From assembly GCF_018131015.1 (NCBI RefSeq), contig NZ_JAFCJJ010000007.1, positions 62,001 to 126,000 on the forward strand: a stretch of DNA of 64,000 nucleotides, written 5' to 3'. Positions 25,964 to 35,688 of this stretch are shown in pieces. The DNA comes from Bradyrhizobium diazoefficiens (GTDB lineage: Bacteria > Pseudomonadota > Alphaproteobacteria > Rhizobiales > Xanthobacteraceae). A program made the position numbers and the translations under genes. Below the pieces are notes generated by a model. The model saw only the letters and a list, made by a program, of their open reading frames with translations. It had not been told where the DNA came from and made no database searches. How positions within the stretch are numbered: the stretch's first letter is position 1; the number at the start of each line of letters is the position of its first letter.

Positions 25964-28900
25964 ATGCCGAACTTTTTCATCGACAGGCCGATCTTCGCCT
26001 GGGTCGTCGCGTTGTTCATCTGTCTGATCGGCGCGATCGCGGTGCCGTTGTTGCCGGTCGCGCAATATCCGATCATCGCACCGCCCTCGATCTCGATCTC
26101 GACCAGCTATCCCGGCGCCTCGCCCGAAAACCTCTACAACAGCGTCACGCGCCTGATCGAGGAGGAGCTCAACGGCGCCGCGGGCATCCTCAACTTCGAA
26201 TCCACCAGCGACTCGCTCGGCCAGGTCGAGATCATCGCCAACTTCGTGCCGGGCACCGATACCAGCGCGGCCTCGGTCGAGGTGCAGAACCGCATCAAGC
26301 GCGTCGAGGCGCGCCTGCCGCGCGCGGTGATCCAGCAGGGCATTTTGATCGAGGAAGCCTCGAGCGCCGTGCTCCAGATCATCACGCTGAATTCGACCGA
26401 TGGCAGCTTGGATGAGGTCGGCCTCGGCGACTTCATGATCCGCAACGTGCTCGGCGAGATCCGCCGCATTCCCGGCGTCGGCCGCGCCACGCTCTATTCC
26501 ACCGAGCGTTCCTTGCGCGTCTGGGTCGACCCGGCAAAGCTGGTCGGCTACGGGCTGACCGCCGACGACGTCAACAAGGCGATCGCGGCGCAGAACGCCC
26601 AGGTCGCCTCCGGCAGCATCGGCGCCGAGCCCTCGACCGCGACCCAGCGCACCTCCGCGCTGGTGCTGGTCAAGGGCCAGCTCTCCTCCCCGGATGAATT
26701 CGGCGCCATCATCCTGCGCGCCAACGCCGATGGCTCGACCGTGCGGCTGCGCGACGTCGCACGCATCGAGGTCGGCGGCCTCAGCTACCAGTTCAACACC
26801 CGCCTGAACGGCAAGCCGACCGCGGGTCTTTCCGTGCTGATGTCGCCCACCGGCAATGCGCTGGCGACCGCGAGTGCGGTCGAAGCCAAGATGAAGGAGC
26901 TGTCGCGCTTCTTCCCGGCCAACATCTCCTACGAGATCCCCTACAACATCACGCCGGTGGTCGAGGCTTCGATCAAGAAGGTGCTGACGACGCTGGTCGA
27001 GGCCGTGGTGCTGGTGTTCGTGGTGATGTTCCTGTTCCTGCAGAACATCCGCTACACCATCATTCCGACCATCGTGGTGCCGGTGGCGCTGCTCGGGGCC
27101 TGTACCACGCTGCTGCTCGCCGGCTATTCCATCAACATGCTCTCGATGTTCGGCATGGTGCTCGCGGTCGGCATCCTCGTCGACGACGCCATCGTCGTGG
27201 TCGAGAATGTCGAGCGCATCATGGCCGAGGAGGGCCTGCCGCCGAAGGAAGCGACGCGCAAGGCCATGTCGCAGATCACCGGCGCCATCATCGGCATCAC
27301 GCTGGTGCTGATGGCGGTGTTCGTGCCGATGGCGTTCTTCCCGGGCTCGGTCGGCATCATCTACCGCCAGTTCTCGGTGACCATGGTTGCCGCGATCGGC
27401 TTCTCCGCCTTCCTCGCGCTGTCGCTGACGCCGGCGCTGTGCGCGACGCTGCTCAAGCCGGTCGCGGCCGGACACGGCCATGCGCGGAAAGGCGTGTTCG
27501 GCTGGTTCAACCGCATGCTCGAAGGCGGCAAGGAGGGCTATTCCCGCACCGTCGGCTTCTCGCTGAAGCGCACGGGACGCCTGATGCTGGTCTATGCCGC
27601 GCTGCTCGCCGGCCTGTCCTGGGCCTTCGTCAATTTGCCCGGCGGCTTCCTTCCCGTGGACGACCAGGGCTTCGTCACCGCCGACGTGCAGACGCCGTCG
27701 GATTCGTCCTACGCCCGCACCGAAGCCGTGATCGAGAAGGTCGAGAAATATCTGGCGCAGCGGCCCGGGGTCGACGACGTCACCTTCCTCACCGGCTTCA
27801 GCTTCTCCGGCCAGGGCATGAACACCGCGCAGGCCTTCATCGTCCTGAAGGACTGGTCGGAGCGTGGGCCGAAGGAGTCCGCGGCCGCGATCGTCGCCGA
27901 CATCAACCGCGATTTGTCGTCGTCGATCCGCGACGCAAAAATCTCCGCGCTGCAGCCGCCGCCGATCGACAATCTCGGCAACTCCTCGGGCTTCTCGTTC
28001 CGCCTCCAGGACCGCGGCCAGAAGGGCTATCCGGCCCTGATGCGCGCCGCCGACCAGTTGATCGCGGAAGCCAATGCGAGCGCGGTGCTGCAGAAGGTCT
28101 ATGTCGAGGGCCTGCCCGAGGCCGGCGTGGTCAATCTCGTGATCGACCGCGAGAAGGCCGGTGCCTTCGGCGTCACCTTCGAGGACATCAACAACACGAT
28201 CTCGACCAATCTCGGCTCGAACTACATCAACGACTTCCCCAACCGCGGCCGCATGCAGCGCGTCGTGGTGCAAGCAGATGCCCGCGACCGGATGCGGACC
28301 GAGGACATCCTCAACTACAACGTCAAGAACAGCCGCGGCCAGCTCGTGCCGTTCTCCTCCTTCGCGACGATCGAATGGGCGCGCGGGCCGACGCAGATCA
28401 CAGGCTTCAACTATTATCCGGCGGTGCGCATCTCCGGCGAGGCGAGGCCGGGCTTCACCTCGGGCGATGCGATCGAGGAGATGGAGCGGCTCGCAGGCCG
28501 GCTGCCGCGCGGCTTCGGCTATGAATGGACCGGGCAGTCGCTGCAGGAAAAATTGTCGGGCTCGCAGGCGCCGTTCCTGCTGGCGCTGTCGGTGTTCGTG
28601 GTGTTCCTGTGTCTGGCCGCGCTCTACGAGAGCTGGACCATTCCGCTCGCGGTGCTGCTCACCGTGCCGCTCGGCATCATCGGCGCCGTGATCGCCGCAC
28701 AGCTGCGGGGCCTGCCGAACGACGTCTATTTCACCGTCGGCCTGATCACAATCATCGGCCTTGCCGCAAAGGACGCGATCCTGATCATTGAGTTCGCCAA
28801 GGATCTGCGGAAGGAGGGCAGGCCGCTGGTGGAAGCCACCATCGAGGCCTGCCGCCTGCGCTTCCGTCCGATCCTGATGACCGGGCTCGCATTCATCTGC

Positions 28901-29119
28901 GGCGTGCTGCCGATGGCGATCGCCCACGGCGCCGGCGCAGCCAGCCAGCAGGCGCTCGGCAGCGTCGTCATGGGCGGCATGATCGCGGTCGTCATTCTGG
29001 CCCTGCTGATGGTGCCGGTGTTCTTCGTCTCGGTGCAGCGCGTGCTGGCGGGGGATCGGGAGCCGGTCGTGAAAGCGGAAGGCGAACTTCACGGCCCGCC
29101 GGCGCCGGTCAAGCCATAA
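25964..29119 (+). CDS. RND multidrug efflux permease (HAE1/AcrB family)
   Basis: The 1051-residue protein is full length for AcrB-like pumps: MPNFFIDRPIFAWVVALF at the N-terminus, two repeats of membrane segments and large periplasmic loops. The proton-relay residues are present as GILVDDAIVVVENVER (Asp-Asp in TM4) and GLAAKDAILIIEFAKD (Lys in TM10). It exports amphiphilic compounds by proton antiport with the adjacent adaptor. A very long reading frame on the opposite strand (25511-29092) is a GC-rich shadow. No local TetR-type repressor gene is present. Confidence 0.95.
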   Translation: MPNFFIDRPIFAWVVALFICLIGAIAVPLLPVAQYPIIAPPSISISTSYPGASPENLYNSVTRLIEEELNGAAGILNFESTSDSLGQVEIIANFVPGTDTSAASVEVQNRIKRVEARLPRAVIQQGILIEEASSAVLQIITLNSTDGSLDEVGLGDFMIRNVLGEIRRIPGVGRATLYSTERSLRVWVDPAKLVGYGLTADDVNKAIAAQNAQVASGSIGAEPSTATQRTSALVLVKGQLSSPDEFGAIILRANADGSTVRLRDVARIEVGGLSYQFNTRLNGKPTAGLSVLMSPTGNALATASAVEAKMKELSRFFPANISYEIPYNITPVVEASIKKVLTTLVEAVVLVFVVMFLFLQNIRYTIIPTIVVPVALLGACTTLLLAGYSINMLSMFGMVLAVGILVDDAIVVVENVERIMAEEGLPPKEATRKAMSQITGAIIGITLVLMAVFVPMAFFPGSVGIIYRQFSVTMVAAIGFSAFLALSLTPALCATLLKPVAAGHGHARKGVFGWFNRMLEGGKEGYSRTVGFSLKRTGRLMLVYAALLAGLSWAFVNLPGGFLPVDDQGFVTADVQTPSDSSYARTEAVIEKVEKYLAQRPGVDDVTFLTGFSFSGQGMNTAQAFIVLKDWSERGPKESAAAIVADINRDLSSSIRDAKISALQPPPIDNLGNSSGFSFRLQDRGQKGYPALMRAADQLIAEANASAVLQKVYVEGLPEAGVVNLVIDREKAGAFGVTFEDINNTISTNLGSNYINDFPNRGRMQRVVVQADARDRMRTEDILNYNVKNSRGQLVPFSSFATIEWARGPTQITGFNYYPAVRISGEARPGFTSGDAIEEMERLAGRLPRGFGYEWTGQSLQEKLSGSQAPFLLALSVFVVFLCLAALYESWTIPLAVLLTVPLGIIGAVIAAQLRGLPNDVYFTVGLITIIGLAAKDAILIIEFAKDLRKEGRPLVEATIEACRLRFRPILMTGLAFICGVLPMAIAHGAGAASQQALGSVVMGGMIAVVILALLMVPVFFVSVQRVLAGDREPVVKAEGELHGPPAPVKP

Positions 29120-29127
29120 GGCAAACT

Positions 29128-29229
29128 GTCATGCCCCGCGCAGGCGGGGCATCCAGTACGCCGCGGCTTCTCCGTCTTCAACTGGCGTCTCTGGAATACT
29201 GGATCATCCGCCTTCGCGGATGATGACAG
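29128..29229. repeat. Palindromic repeat, CATGCCCCG...GGGGCATCCAGTACGCCGCGG family (copy 1)
   Basis: The copy starts GTCATGCCCCGCGCAGGCGGGGCATCCAG and ends CTGGATCATCCGCCTTCGCGGATGATGAC. It therefore has a hairpin at each end, and the inner CCAGTA/TACTGG also pair. It matches the copy at 40092-40192. It lies in the convergent gap after the RND pump. Confidence 0.88.
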
Positions 29230-29254
29230 CGGAGTGTCAAGTACGGCCGCTGCC

Positions 29255-30046
29255 CTACGCTGGCTTCCGCAAGATCTTCACCAGTTCGCCGTGCACGAAC
29301 TCGTTGCCGCACACGATGTGGCCGGTCACCAGCGGGTCGCCGGGGGTGGCAATGTCGCTGACCGTGCCACCTGCTTCCTTCACCATCAGCATGCCGGCGG
29401 CGATGTCCCAGGATTGCAGATTGCGTTCCCAGTAGCCGTCGAGGCGGCCGGCGGCGACGAAGGCGAGATCGAGGGCGGCGGCGCCGAATCGGCGCAAGCC
29501 TGCGACGCGATCCTGGATCGCGGTCATCTCGCGGCGGAATTCCTCATGATCGCCGCGGCCGATATGGGGCAGCCCGCAGGCCACCACGCATTCGTTGAGC
29601 TGGCGGCGGCCGGCCACCCGCAGGCGCTGGTCGTTGAGGAAGGCGCCCTTGCCGCGCTCGGCGATGTAGAGCTCGTCATTGGCCGGATTGTAGATCACGC
29701 CGGCGATCACCGTGCCCTCGCGCGCGAGCCCGATCGAGATCGCGAATTGCGGGATGCCGTGCAGGAAGTTGGTGGTGCCGTCGAGAGGATCGACGATCCA
29801 GGTGTGGCTCTTGTCGGTGCCCTCGCGCATGCCGCCTTCCTCGCCGACGAAGCCGTAGCCGGGCCGCGCCTTTGCGAGATCCTGGTAAAGGATTTCTTCC
29901 GCGCGCTTGTCGGCGAGCGAGACGAAATTCGCCGGGCCCTTCAGCGAGACCTGGAGATGCTCGATCTCGCCGAGATCGCGCTTGAGGCTGCGGCCGGCGC
30001 GGCGCGCCGCCTTGACCATGACGTTGATAGTGGCGGAATACAGCAT
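29255..30046 (-). CDS. Inositol monophosphatase family protein (SuhB-like)
   Basis: The 263-residue protein has the metal-binding motifs of the family: GEEGG (for GEE), WIVDPLDGTTNF and SWDIAAG near the C-terminus. The family hydrolyses inositol phosphates or related phosphoesters with Mg2+; SuhB members also affect ribosome assembly. It is the last gene of the minus-strand block running from the aldolases, 82 bp after the Sel1 gene. Confidence 0.88.
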   Translation of the reverse strand: MLYSATINVMVKAARRAGRSLKRDLGEIEHLQVSLKGPANFVSLADKRAEEILYQDLAKARPGYGFVGEEGGMREGTDKSHTWIVDPLDGTTNFLHGIPQFAISIGLAREGTVIAGVIYNPANDELYIAERGKGAFLNDQRLRVAGRRQLNECVVACGLPHIGRGDHEEFRREMTAIQDRVAGLRRFGAAALDLAFVAAGRLDGYWERNLQSWDIAAGMLMVKEAGGTVSDIATPGDPLVTGHIVCGNEFVHGELVKILRKPA

Positions 30047-30128
30047 GAGCTCTGGTCTTGATCGGGGGAGGGGCGCAAAGGCGCGCTAGTTGAGGGATTG
30101 GGTGCCCTGCGACCGGGCCCGCGTCAAG

Positions 30129-31211
30129 TCATTTGGTCCCGAGCCATTTTTTGGCGGCGGCCTCCGCCTTGGTGCGGTCCTCGGCGGGCAGATCGGCCAG
30201 TTGCTTGTCGAGCTCCGGATCGCCCTTGCCGGCGGTTTTTGCCACCAGATGCCACTTGAAACCCTCGACCTTGTCCACCGCCGTGCCCATGCCGTTGATC
30301 AGCACCCAGGCAAGCCGGTTCTGCGCGATCGCGCTGCCCTGGCGGGCGGCCTTGCGCAGCAGCGCGACCGCGGCCGGCTGATTCTTCGGCGTGCCGGTGC
30401 CGTTGAACAGGGCGATGGCGTATTCGACCTCGGCATCGACATTGTCCGCCAGTGTGGCTGCCTGGAGCAGACGCACCGCCTTCTCGACGTCCTTCGGCAC
30501 GCCCGTGCCCTCCTTGTAGAAGGTCGCGAGCGCGTATTGGGCTTCGGGCAGGCCCGCGTCGGCGGCCTGGCGCAACAGCTCGGCGGAGCGCTTGACGTCC
30601 TGCGGCAGGGTCTGGCCGTCCAGATAAAGCAGCGCGAGATTATAGGCGGCCTTGGGCTCGCCGAGCTTGGCGGCGGACGCCATCAGCTTGACCGCTTCGC
30701 CCTTGTCGACCGGGCCGCCGCGGCCGGCCATGCGCAGCATGGCCAGCGCGAACATCGCCTCGCGGTCTCCGGCGTCGGCGGCACGCTTGTACCATTCCAC
30801 CGACTTGGCATAGTCGCGCCGCACGCCCATCGCGTTGGAATAGAGCTCGCCCAGCATGGTCATCGCCTTGGGATCGCCGGCTGCCGCGCGGGCGGTGGCG
30901 AGATCGAAGGCGGTCTTGTACTGGCCGCGCTGATAGGCGCCGAACACCAGGTCGACATTGGAATTGTCCGTCGGCGGCGCGGGGATCACGGTCGCGGCCG
31001 GCGCCGGGCTCGGCGACGATTTCGGCGCAGGCGCGATGTCCTTCTTCTTGGTGATTGCGTGCGGCTTGGCCTTTGGCGGCTCCTTGAGCTTCTCCTTGGC
31101 CTTGTCGGGCGCCGGACTCGGTATGGCGGCCGGCGGGGTGATCTGGAGCTGCGCGGCGGCAGGCGCGATCAATACCAGCGTCGCCAGAATCGTGATGCAG
31201 GAGCGCTTCAT
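30129..31211 (-). CDS. Exported Sel1-like repeat (TPR-type) protein
   Basis: The 360-residue protein has a signal peptide (MKRSCITILATLVLIAPAAA) and a Pro/Lys/Ala-rich linker (residues about 25-80). It then carries about six to seven Sel1-type repeats of 36 residues (AMTMLGELYSNAMGVRRDYAKSVEWYKRAADAG and similar). Such solenoids mediate protein interactions, often in envelope stress or localisation complexes. The start at 31211 is set by the signal peptide. It begins 8 bp after the ThiE-like gene, so it belongs to that operon. No catalytic motif is visible. Confidence 0.85.
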   Translation of the reverse strand: MKRSCITILATLVLIAPAAAQLQITPPAAIPSPAPDKAKEKLKEPPKAKPHAITKKKDIAPAPKSSPSPAPAATVIPAPPTDNSNVDLVFGAYQRGQYKTAFDLATARAAAGDPKAMTMLGELYSNAMGVRRDYAKSVEWYKRAADAGDREAMFALAMLRMAGRGGPVDKGEAVKLMASAAKLGEPKAAYNLALLYLDGQTLPQDVKRSAELLRQAADAGLPEAQYALATFYKEGTGVPKDVEKAVRLLQAATLADNVDAEVEYAIALFNGTGTPKNQPAAVALLRKAARQGSAIAQNRLAWVLINGMGTAVDKVEGFKWHLVAKTAGKGDPELDKQLADLPAEDRTKAEAAAKKWLGTK

Positions 31212-31219
31212 GTCGTCCG

Positions 31220-31888
31220 CTAGCCCTGGCCCGCGGGAACAGCCGCATGGGCTTTCTTGATCGCTGCGTCCACTTCGATCAGCGCGGCCTTGGGCCCGCG
31301 CGGATCGGCCCAGATGAATTCGCCCACCAGCACGAAATCGGCGCCGCTGGCGGCGAAGTCGTGGGCCTCCTCCAGCGAAGCGGCGAAGCCGACGCAGGGC
31401 GGCTCGAACAGCTCCGCCCACCAGTCGAGCCGCTCGGCAATTGCCTGCGCCGACGGCCGTTGCCCGTTCGCATCGGGCTCGCCGAACAGCACGTAGTCGG
31501 CGCCGAGCTCGCCCGCATTCATGGAATCGTGGCGCGTCGCGAGCCCGCCGACGCCGGCGATGCGATCGGGCTTGAGCGACGGCGCCGCCTCTTCCAGGGC
31601 GGCAAGGCCGGTGAGATGCGCGCCGTCGGCGCCGCCGCGCGCGACGATTTCGGGGTGGCCGTCGACGAGCAGGGCCGCGCCCGCGTTCTGTACGGCGGGC
31701 GCGAGCGCCTTGATCCGCGTGATCATGGTGCGCTGGTCGGTCTCCTTCAGCCGCACCAGCACCGCCGCGACGTCGGCAGCAGTGAGCAGGGCCGGCAATT
31801 CGGCGACGAGCGAAGCGGGATCATCGACGACCGGCGTCGCGAGATAGAGGCGTGGCGCCGGGCGCGGCGGAGGTGATTTGTTCGACAA
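31220..31888 (-). CDS. ThiE-like TIM-barrel protein (divergent thiamine phosphate synthase)
   Basis: The 222-residue protein has a ThiE/TenI layout: VLVRLKETD (for the LR.K segment), DGAHLTG (for HLGQ) and a C-terminal glycine-rich phosphate loop (DFVLVGEFIW). Compared with active thiamine phosphate synthases, the IND motif reads LVDGHPE and the GQ-E/D after HL is missing. ThiE activity is therefore doubtful and a related role is possible. It starts with TTG only 3 bp after the class I aldolase stop, so expression is probably tied to the aldolase. Confidence 0.65.
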   Translation of the reverse strand: MSNKSPPPRPAPRLYLATPVVDDPASLVAELPALLTAADVAAVLVRLKETDQRTMITRIKALAPAVQNAGAALLVDGHPEIVARGGADGAHLTGLAALEEAAPSLKPDRIAGVGGLATRHDSMNAGELGADYVLFGEPDANGQRPSAQAIAERLDWWAELFEPPCVGFAASLEEAHDFAASGADFVLVGEFIWADPRGPKAALIEVDAAIKKAHAAVPAGQG

Positions 31889-31891
31889 GAT

Positions 31892-32917
31892 CTAGGCTGC
31901 CTTCTGTTCCAGGCTGCTTTGCCATTCGCCCTTGGCCGCGAGGCCGTTCATGCGTGCGCGATGGCTGAAGGCGCGCTGTCCGGCCGTGACGTTCTCGGCC
32001 TTGCCGGACCAGGCCTTCTGTGGAGCGGCCTGCAGCGCGCGGCCATAGGAGAAGGTCAGGCCCCAGGGTAGCGGGCCGAGCTTATGCATGGCGTTGAGAT
32101 GCGCGGTCGCCTCCTCGTCGGACTGGCCGCCGGAGAGGAAGGCGATGCCGGACACCGCCGCCGGCACGCAGGCCTTCAGCAGCCGAATCGTCTTCTCCGC
32201 GACCTCCTCGACGGAGGCCTGCTTCGCGCACGTCTTGCCGGATATCGCCATGTTCGGCTTCAGCACCATGCCTTCGAGCGCGACGCGCTGCACGCGCAAT
32301 TCCTGGAACGTCTTGTTGAGCACGCGTTGCGTGACATCATAGCAGCGGTCGACGTCGTGATCGCCGTCCATCAGCACTTCCGGCTCGACGATCGGCACGA
32401 TCTGCGCGGCCTGGCACAACGCCGCATAGCGCGCCAGCGCATGGGCATTGACGGAGATCGCCGTCATCGAGGGAATTCCGCTGCCGATATCGATCACCGC
32501 GCGCCATTTGGCGAAGCGCGCGCCGCGCTCGTAATATTTCTTCAGGCGCTCGGCGAGCTTGTCCAGGCCAATTGTGACTGTTTCGCCCGGGCACATCGGC
32601 AGGGCTTGCGTGCCCTCGTCGACCTTGATGCCGGGAATGGCGCCGGCCTGCTCGATCAGCTTCACCAGCGGCGTGCCGTCTTTTGCGTCCTGCCAGATCG
32701 TCTCGTCGTAGAGGATCACGCCGGAGATGTACTGGCTCATGGCCTCCTTCGACCGGAACAGCATCTCGCGGTAGTCGCGGCGGCTGGCTTCGGTCGATTC
32801 GACGCCGATCGCGTCAAAACGCTTCTTGATGGTGCCGGAGGATTCGTCGGCGGCGAGGATGCCCTTGCCTGGCGCGACCATGGCGGTTGCGACCCTGTTG
32901 AGCTCAGTCAGATTCAT
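31892..32917 (-). CDS. Class I fructose-bisphosphate aldolase
   Basis: The 341-residue protein is a vertebrate-type class I aldolase: GKGILAADESSGTIKKRFD, VDEGTQALP, VEPEVLMDGDHD and VLKPNMAISG with the Schiff-base lysine in LKPN. It cleaves fructose 1,6-bisphosphate without metal. The start at 32917 (MNLTELNRV) with an upstream AGGACATC is used; the longer reading goes through a repeat. A class II aldolase gene lies 318 bp upstream on the same strand, so the cell has both types side by side. Confidence 0.95.
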   Translation of the reverse strand: MNLTELNRVATAMVAPGKGILAADESSGTIKKRFDAIGVESTEASRRDYREMLFRSKEAMSQYISGVILYDETIWQDAKDGTPLVKLIEQAGAIPGIKVDEGTQALPMCPGETVTIGLDKLAERLKKYYERGARFAKWRAVIDIGSGIPSMTAISVNAHALARYAALCQAAQIVPIVEPEVLMDGDHDVDRCYDVTQRVLNKTFQELRVQRVALEGMVLKPNMAISGKTCAKQASVEEVAEKTIRLLKACVPAAVSGIAFLSGGQSDEEATAHLNAMHKLGPLPWGLTFSYGRALQAAPQKAWSGKAENVTAGQRAFSHRARMNGLAAKGEWQSSLEQKAA

Positions 32918-33047
32918 CGAGATGTCCTCCCAAAACGACTCTGCCCTTGCCTGTGAAAATAGACCGTTATCGGGCAATTGCCGAGATGGCGTTGGTCGCA
33001 GGATGACAGGGGGAGGCTGGGCTGGAAATGAGCGGCTGGCGGCGGTC

Positions 33048-33197
33048 CACCTCGCCCCGCCAGCGGGGAGAGGTCGGATTTTACGCGTCGCGTAAAATCC
33101 GGGTGAGGGGGACTCTCCGCGAGTCAAACTGTCACCGCCCTTGCGGAGACTCCCCCTCACCCCAACCCTCTCCCCGCAAGCGGGGAGAGGGGGAGGA
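33048..33197. repeat. Composite palindromic repeat between the two aldolase genes
   Basis: CACCTCGCCCCGCCAGCGGGGAGAGG and CCCTCTCCCCGCAAGCGGGGAGAGGG flank GGTGAGGGGGACTCTCCGCGAGTC, the same core as in the repeat at 6594-6763. Inside is the hairpin GGATTTTACGCG-TCGC-GTAAAATCC. It makes up most of the 318-bp gap; the rest (32918-33047) holds no gene I can see. Confidence 0.88.
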
Positions 33198-33235
33198 TAG
33201 AGGGCATCGAGCGGCTTAAGCCACCGCGCGATCGC

Positions 33236-34303
33236 TTACGCGACGCGGGGGTCGAGCTCGCCCTTGGCGTAGCGCTTGGCCATCTCGGCCGTGGTCAGCA
33301 CCTTTTTGATCTTGGAGGCCTGGCCGGCGGTATTGAACTCCTGCAGCCGCTGCTTGCACAGCTTGGTCATGGCTTCCATCGCCGGCTTCAGGTACTTGCG
33401 CGGATCGAACTCTTCCGGGTTGTCCTTCAGCACCTTGCGGATCTGGCCGGTCATGGCCATGCGGTTGTCGGTGTCGATGTTGATCTTGCGCACGCCGTGC
33501 TTGATGCCGCGCTGGATCTCGGCCACCGGCACACCCCAGGTCGGCTTCATCTTGCCGCCATAGGCGTTGATGATGTCCTGCAGGTCCTGCGGCACCGACG
33601 AGGATCCGTGCATCACGAGGTGCGTGTTCGGCAGCTTGCGGTGGATCTCCTCGATCACGTTCATGGCGAGGATGTCGCCGTCCGGCTTGCGGGTGAACTT
33701 GTAGGCGCCATGCGAGGTGCCCATCGCGATCGCGAGGGCGTCGACCTTGGTCTCCTGGACGAACTTCACGGCCTCGTCCGGATTGGTCAGGAGCTGGTCG
33801 TGGCTCAGCTTGCCCTCGGCGCCGTGGCCGTCTTCCTTGTCGCCCATGCCGGTCTCGAGCGAGCCGAGCACGCCGAGCTCGCCCTCGACCGAGATGCCGC
33901 CGAGATGGGCCATGTCGGTCACGGTCTTGGTGACGCCGACATTGTAGCCCCAGTCGCCGGGGGTCTTGCCGTCGGCCTTGAGCGAGCCGTCCATCATGAC
34001 CGAGGTGAAACCGGCCTGGATCGCGGTCATGCAGGTCGCCGCCTCGTTGCCGTGGTCGAGATGCACGCAGACCGGGATGTGCGGATAGATCTCGGTCACC
34101 GCGTCCATCATGTGCTTGAGCATGACGTCGTTGGCGTAGGAGCGGGCGCCGCGCGAGGCCTGGATGATGACGGGCGCGTCCACCTGGTTGGCGGCGTCCA
34201 TGATCGCCAGCGCCTGCTCCATGTTGTTGATGTTGAAGGCCGGTACGCCGTAATCGTTTTCCGCCGCATGATCGAGCAATTGACGCAACGTGATCCGGGC
34301 CAT
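33236..34303 (-). CDS. fba: Class II fructose-bisphosphate aldolase (Calvin-cycle subtype)
   Basis: The 355-residue protein has the zinc-binding and catalytic motifs [43 protein letters not shown] and [12 protein letters not shown]. It is the longer, Calvin-cycle-like class II group, usually accepting fructose- and sedoheptulose-bisphosphate. The start at 34303 ([10 protein letters not shown]) follows GGGAGAAAGACAG. It follows pgk by 53 bp and is part of the tkt-gap-pgk-fba order. No RuBisCO gene or CbbR regulator is in the window, so a general glycolytic/gluconeogenic role is most likely. Confidence 0.95.
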   Translation of the reverse strand: MARITLRQLLDHAAENDYGVPAFNINNMEQALAIMDAANQVDAPVIIQASRGARSYANDVMLKHMMDAVTEIYPHIPVCVHLDHGNEAATCMTAIQAGFTSVMMDGSLKADGKTPGDWGYNVGVTKTVTDMAHLGGISVEGELGVLGSLETGMGDKEDGHGAEGKLSHDQLLTNPDEAVKFVQETKVDALAIAMGTSHGAYKFTRKPDGDILAMNVIEEIHRKLPNTHLVMHGSSSVPQDLQDIINAYGGKMKPTWGVPVAEIQRGIKHGVRKINIDTDNRMAMTGQIRKVLKDNPEEFDPRKYLKPAMEAMTKLCKQRLQEFNTAGQASKIKKVLTTAEMAKRYAKGELDPRVA

Positions 34304-34356
34304 GTCTGTCTTTCTCCCTTTGGGGCCCATAGGCCCGCTAGCTGTTCGTCGACTGG

Positions 34357-35553
34357 TTACTTGATGCGCAGGACCTCGACGCCGGGCAGTGGCTTGCCTT
34401 CCATCCATTCAAGAAATGCGCCACCGGCGGTCGAGACATAGGTGAAATCACCGGCCACATGGGCCTGGTTGAGCGCCGCGACGGTGTCGCCGCCGCCGGC
34501 GATCGAGATCAGCTTCTTCGCCTTGGTGCGCTCGGCGGCGTGCCTCGCAGCCGCGACCGTGCCGCGGTCGAACGGCTGCATCTCGAAGGCGCCGAGCGGC
34601 CCGTTCCACACCAGCGTCGCCGCGTCGTCGATCGCCGCGTGGACGCGCGCAATCGATTGCGGGCCGACGTCCAGGATCATGCCGTCGGCGGGGATCGCGT
34701 CGAGCCCGTAGGCGTGCGAGGGCGCGTTGGCCGCGAAGTGGTAGGCGACGGTGGCGTCCACGGGGAGGATGATGGCGCAATTGGCGGCTTCCGCCTTCTC
34801 CATGATGCGCACCGCCGTGGCGGCAAGATCCTTCTCGGCCAACGACTTGCCGACCGCGACGCCCTGGGCGTGCAGGAAGGTGTTGGCCATGCCGCCACCG
34901 ATCACGAGCGCGTCGACCTTGCTGACGAGGTTTTCCAGCAGGTCGATCTTGGTCGAGACCTTGGCGCCGCCGATGATGGCGATGACCGGCTTGGTCGGCG
35001 AGCCCAGGGCCTTCTCGAGCGCGTCGAGCTCGGCCTGCATGGTGCGGCCCGCATAGGCCGGCAGCTTGTGGCCGAGGCCCTCGGTCGAGGCGTGAGCGCG
35101 GTGCGCGGCCGAGAAGGCGTCACTGACCCAGATGTCGCCGAGCTTTGCCAGCTCCGCGACGAAGGCGGGATCGTTCTTTTCCTCTTCCTTGTGGAAGCGG
35201 GTGTTTTCCAGGCACAGGATGTCGCCGTCCTTCAGCTCAGTGACGGCCCTGGCCGCAGCCTCGCCGATGCAGTCCTCGGCGAAGGCGACGGGCTTCTTCA
35301 CGACCGTGGCGAGCGCTTCCGCGACGGGCTTCAGCGACTCCTTGGGATCGCGACCCTTGGGCCGGCCGAAATGCGCGAGCAGGATGACCTTGCCGCCCTT
35401 GTCCGAGATCTCGGTGATGGTCGGCGCGACGCGCTCGAGCCGGGTCGCGTCGGTGACGCGGCCATTGTCCATGGGCACGTTGAGATCGACGCGCAGCAAG
35501 ACGCGCTTGCCCTTCAAATCGACGTCGTCGAGGGTGCGGAATTTGTTCGCCAT
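34357..35553 (-). CDS. pgk: Phosphoglycerate kinase
   Basis: The 398-residue protein is full length: [36 protein letters not shown], the hinge region [14 protein letters not shown] and the ATP site GGGDTVAAL. It transfers phosphate between 1,3-bisphosphoglycerate and ADP. The start is the ATG at 35553 ([10 protein letters not shown]). A CCCGGACGC-type repeat separates it from gap. Confidence 0.97.
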   Translation of the reverse strand: MANKFRTLDDVDLKGKRVLLRVDLNVPMDNGRVTDATRLERVAPTITEISDKGGKVILLAHFGRPKGRDPKESLKPVAEALATVVKKPVAFAEDCIGEAAARAVTELKDGDILCLENTRFHKEEEKNDPAFVAELAKLGDIWVSDAFSAAHRAHASTEGLGHKLPAYAGRTMQAELDALEKALGSPTKPVIAIIGGAKVSTKIDLLENLVSKVDALVIGGGMANTFLHAQGVAVGKSLAEKDLAATAVRIMEKAEAANCAIILPVDATVAYHFAANAPSHAYGLDAIPADGMILDVGPQSIARVHAAIDDAATLVWNGPLGAFEMQPFDRGTVAAARHAAERTKAKKLISIAGGGDTVAALNQAHVAGDFTYVSTAGGAFLEWMEGKPLPGVEVLRIK

Positions 35554-35568
35554 CTGACACTCTCTCTT

Positions 35569-35679
35569 GTCCCGGGCGCTACGCAGCGCGGAGCGATGCG
35601 CAGCAGAACCGGGACCTACGCAGGGATGGGTCCCGGCTCTGCGAAGCAGCGTTTCACGCTGCATCGCGTCCGGGACACG
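35569..35679. repeat. Palindromic repeat, CCGGGACACG family (copy 3), between gap and pgk
   Basis: It starts TGTCCCGGGCGCTACGCAGCGCGGAGCGATGCGCAGCAGAACCGGGACCTACGC and ends GCGTCCGGGACACG, matching the ends of the copies at 9826 and 18200. Here it is inside a co-directional gene block rather than between converging genes. Confidence 0.8.
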
Positions 35680-35688
35680 AGAGCGGAG

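Noticed and set aside
25511..29092. A 1193-codon open frame on the minus strand opposite the RND pump.
   Set aside because: It is antisense to a textbook AcrB-family gene, is rich in Arg/His/Asp/Gly from GC-rich shadow codons and has no recognisable motif.
33048..33197. CRISPR-like repeat or insertion sequence remnants.
   Set aside because: The repeats are palindromic, single per site and without spacers or transposase genes; they fit dispersed intergenic elements.
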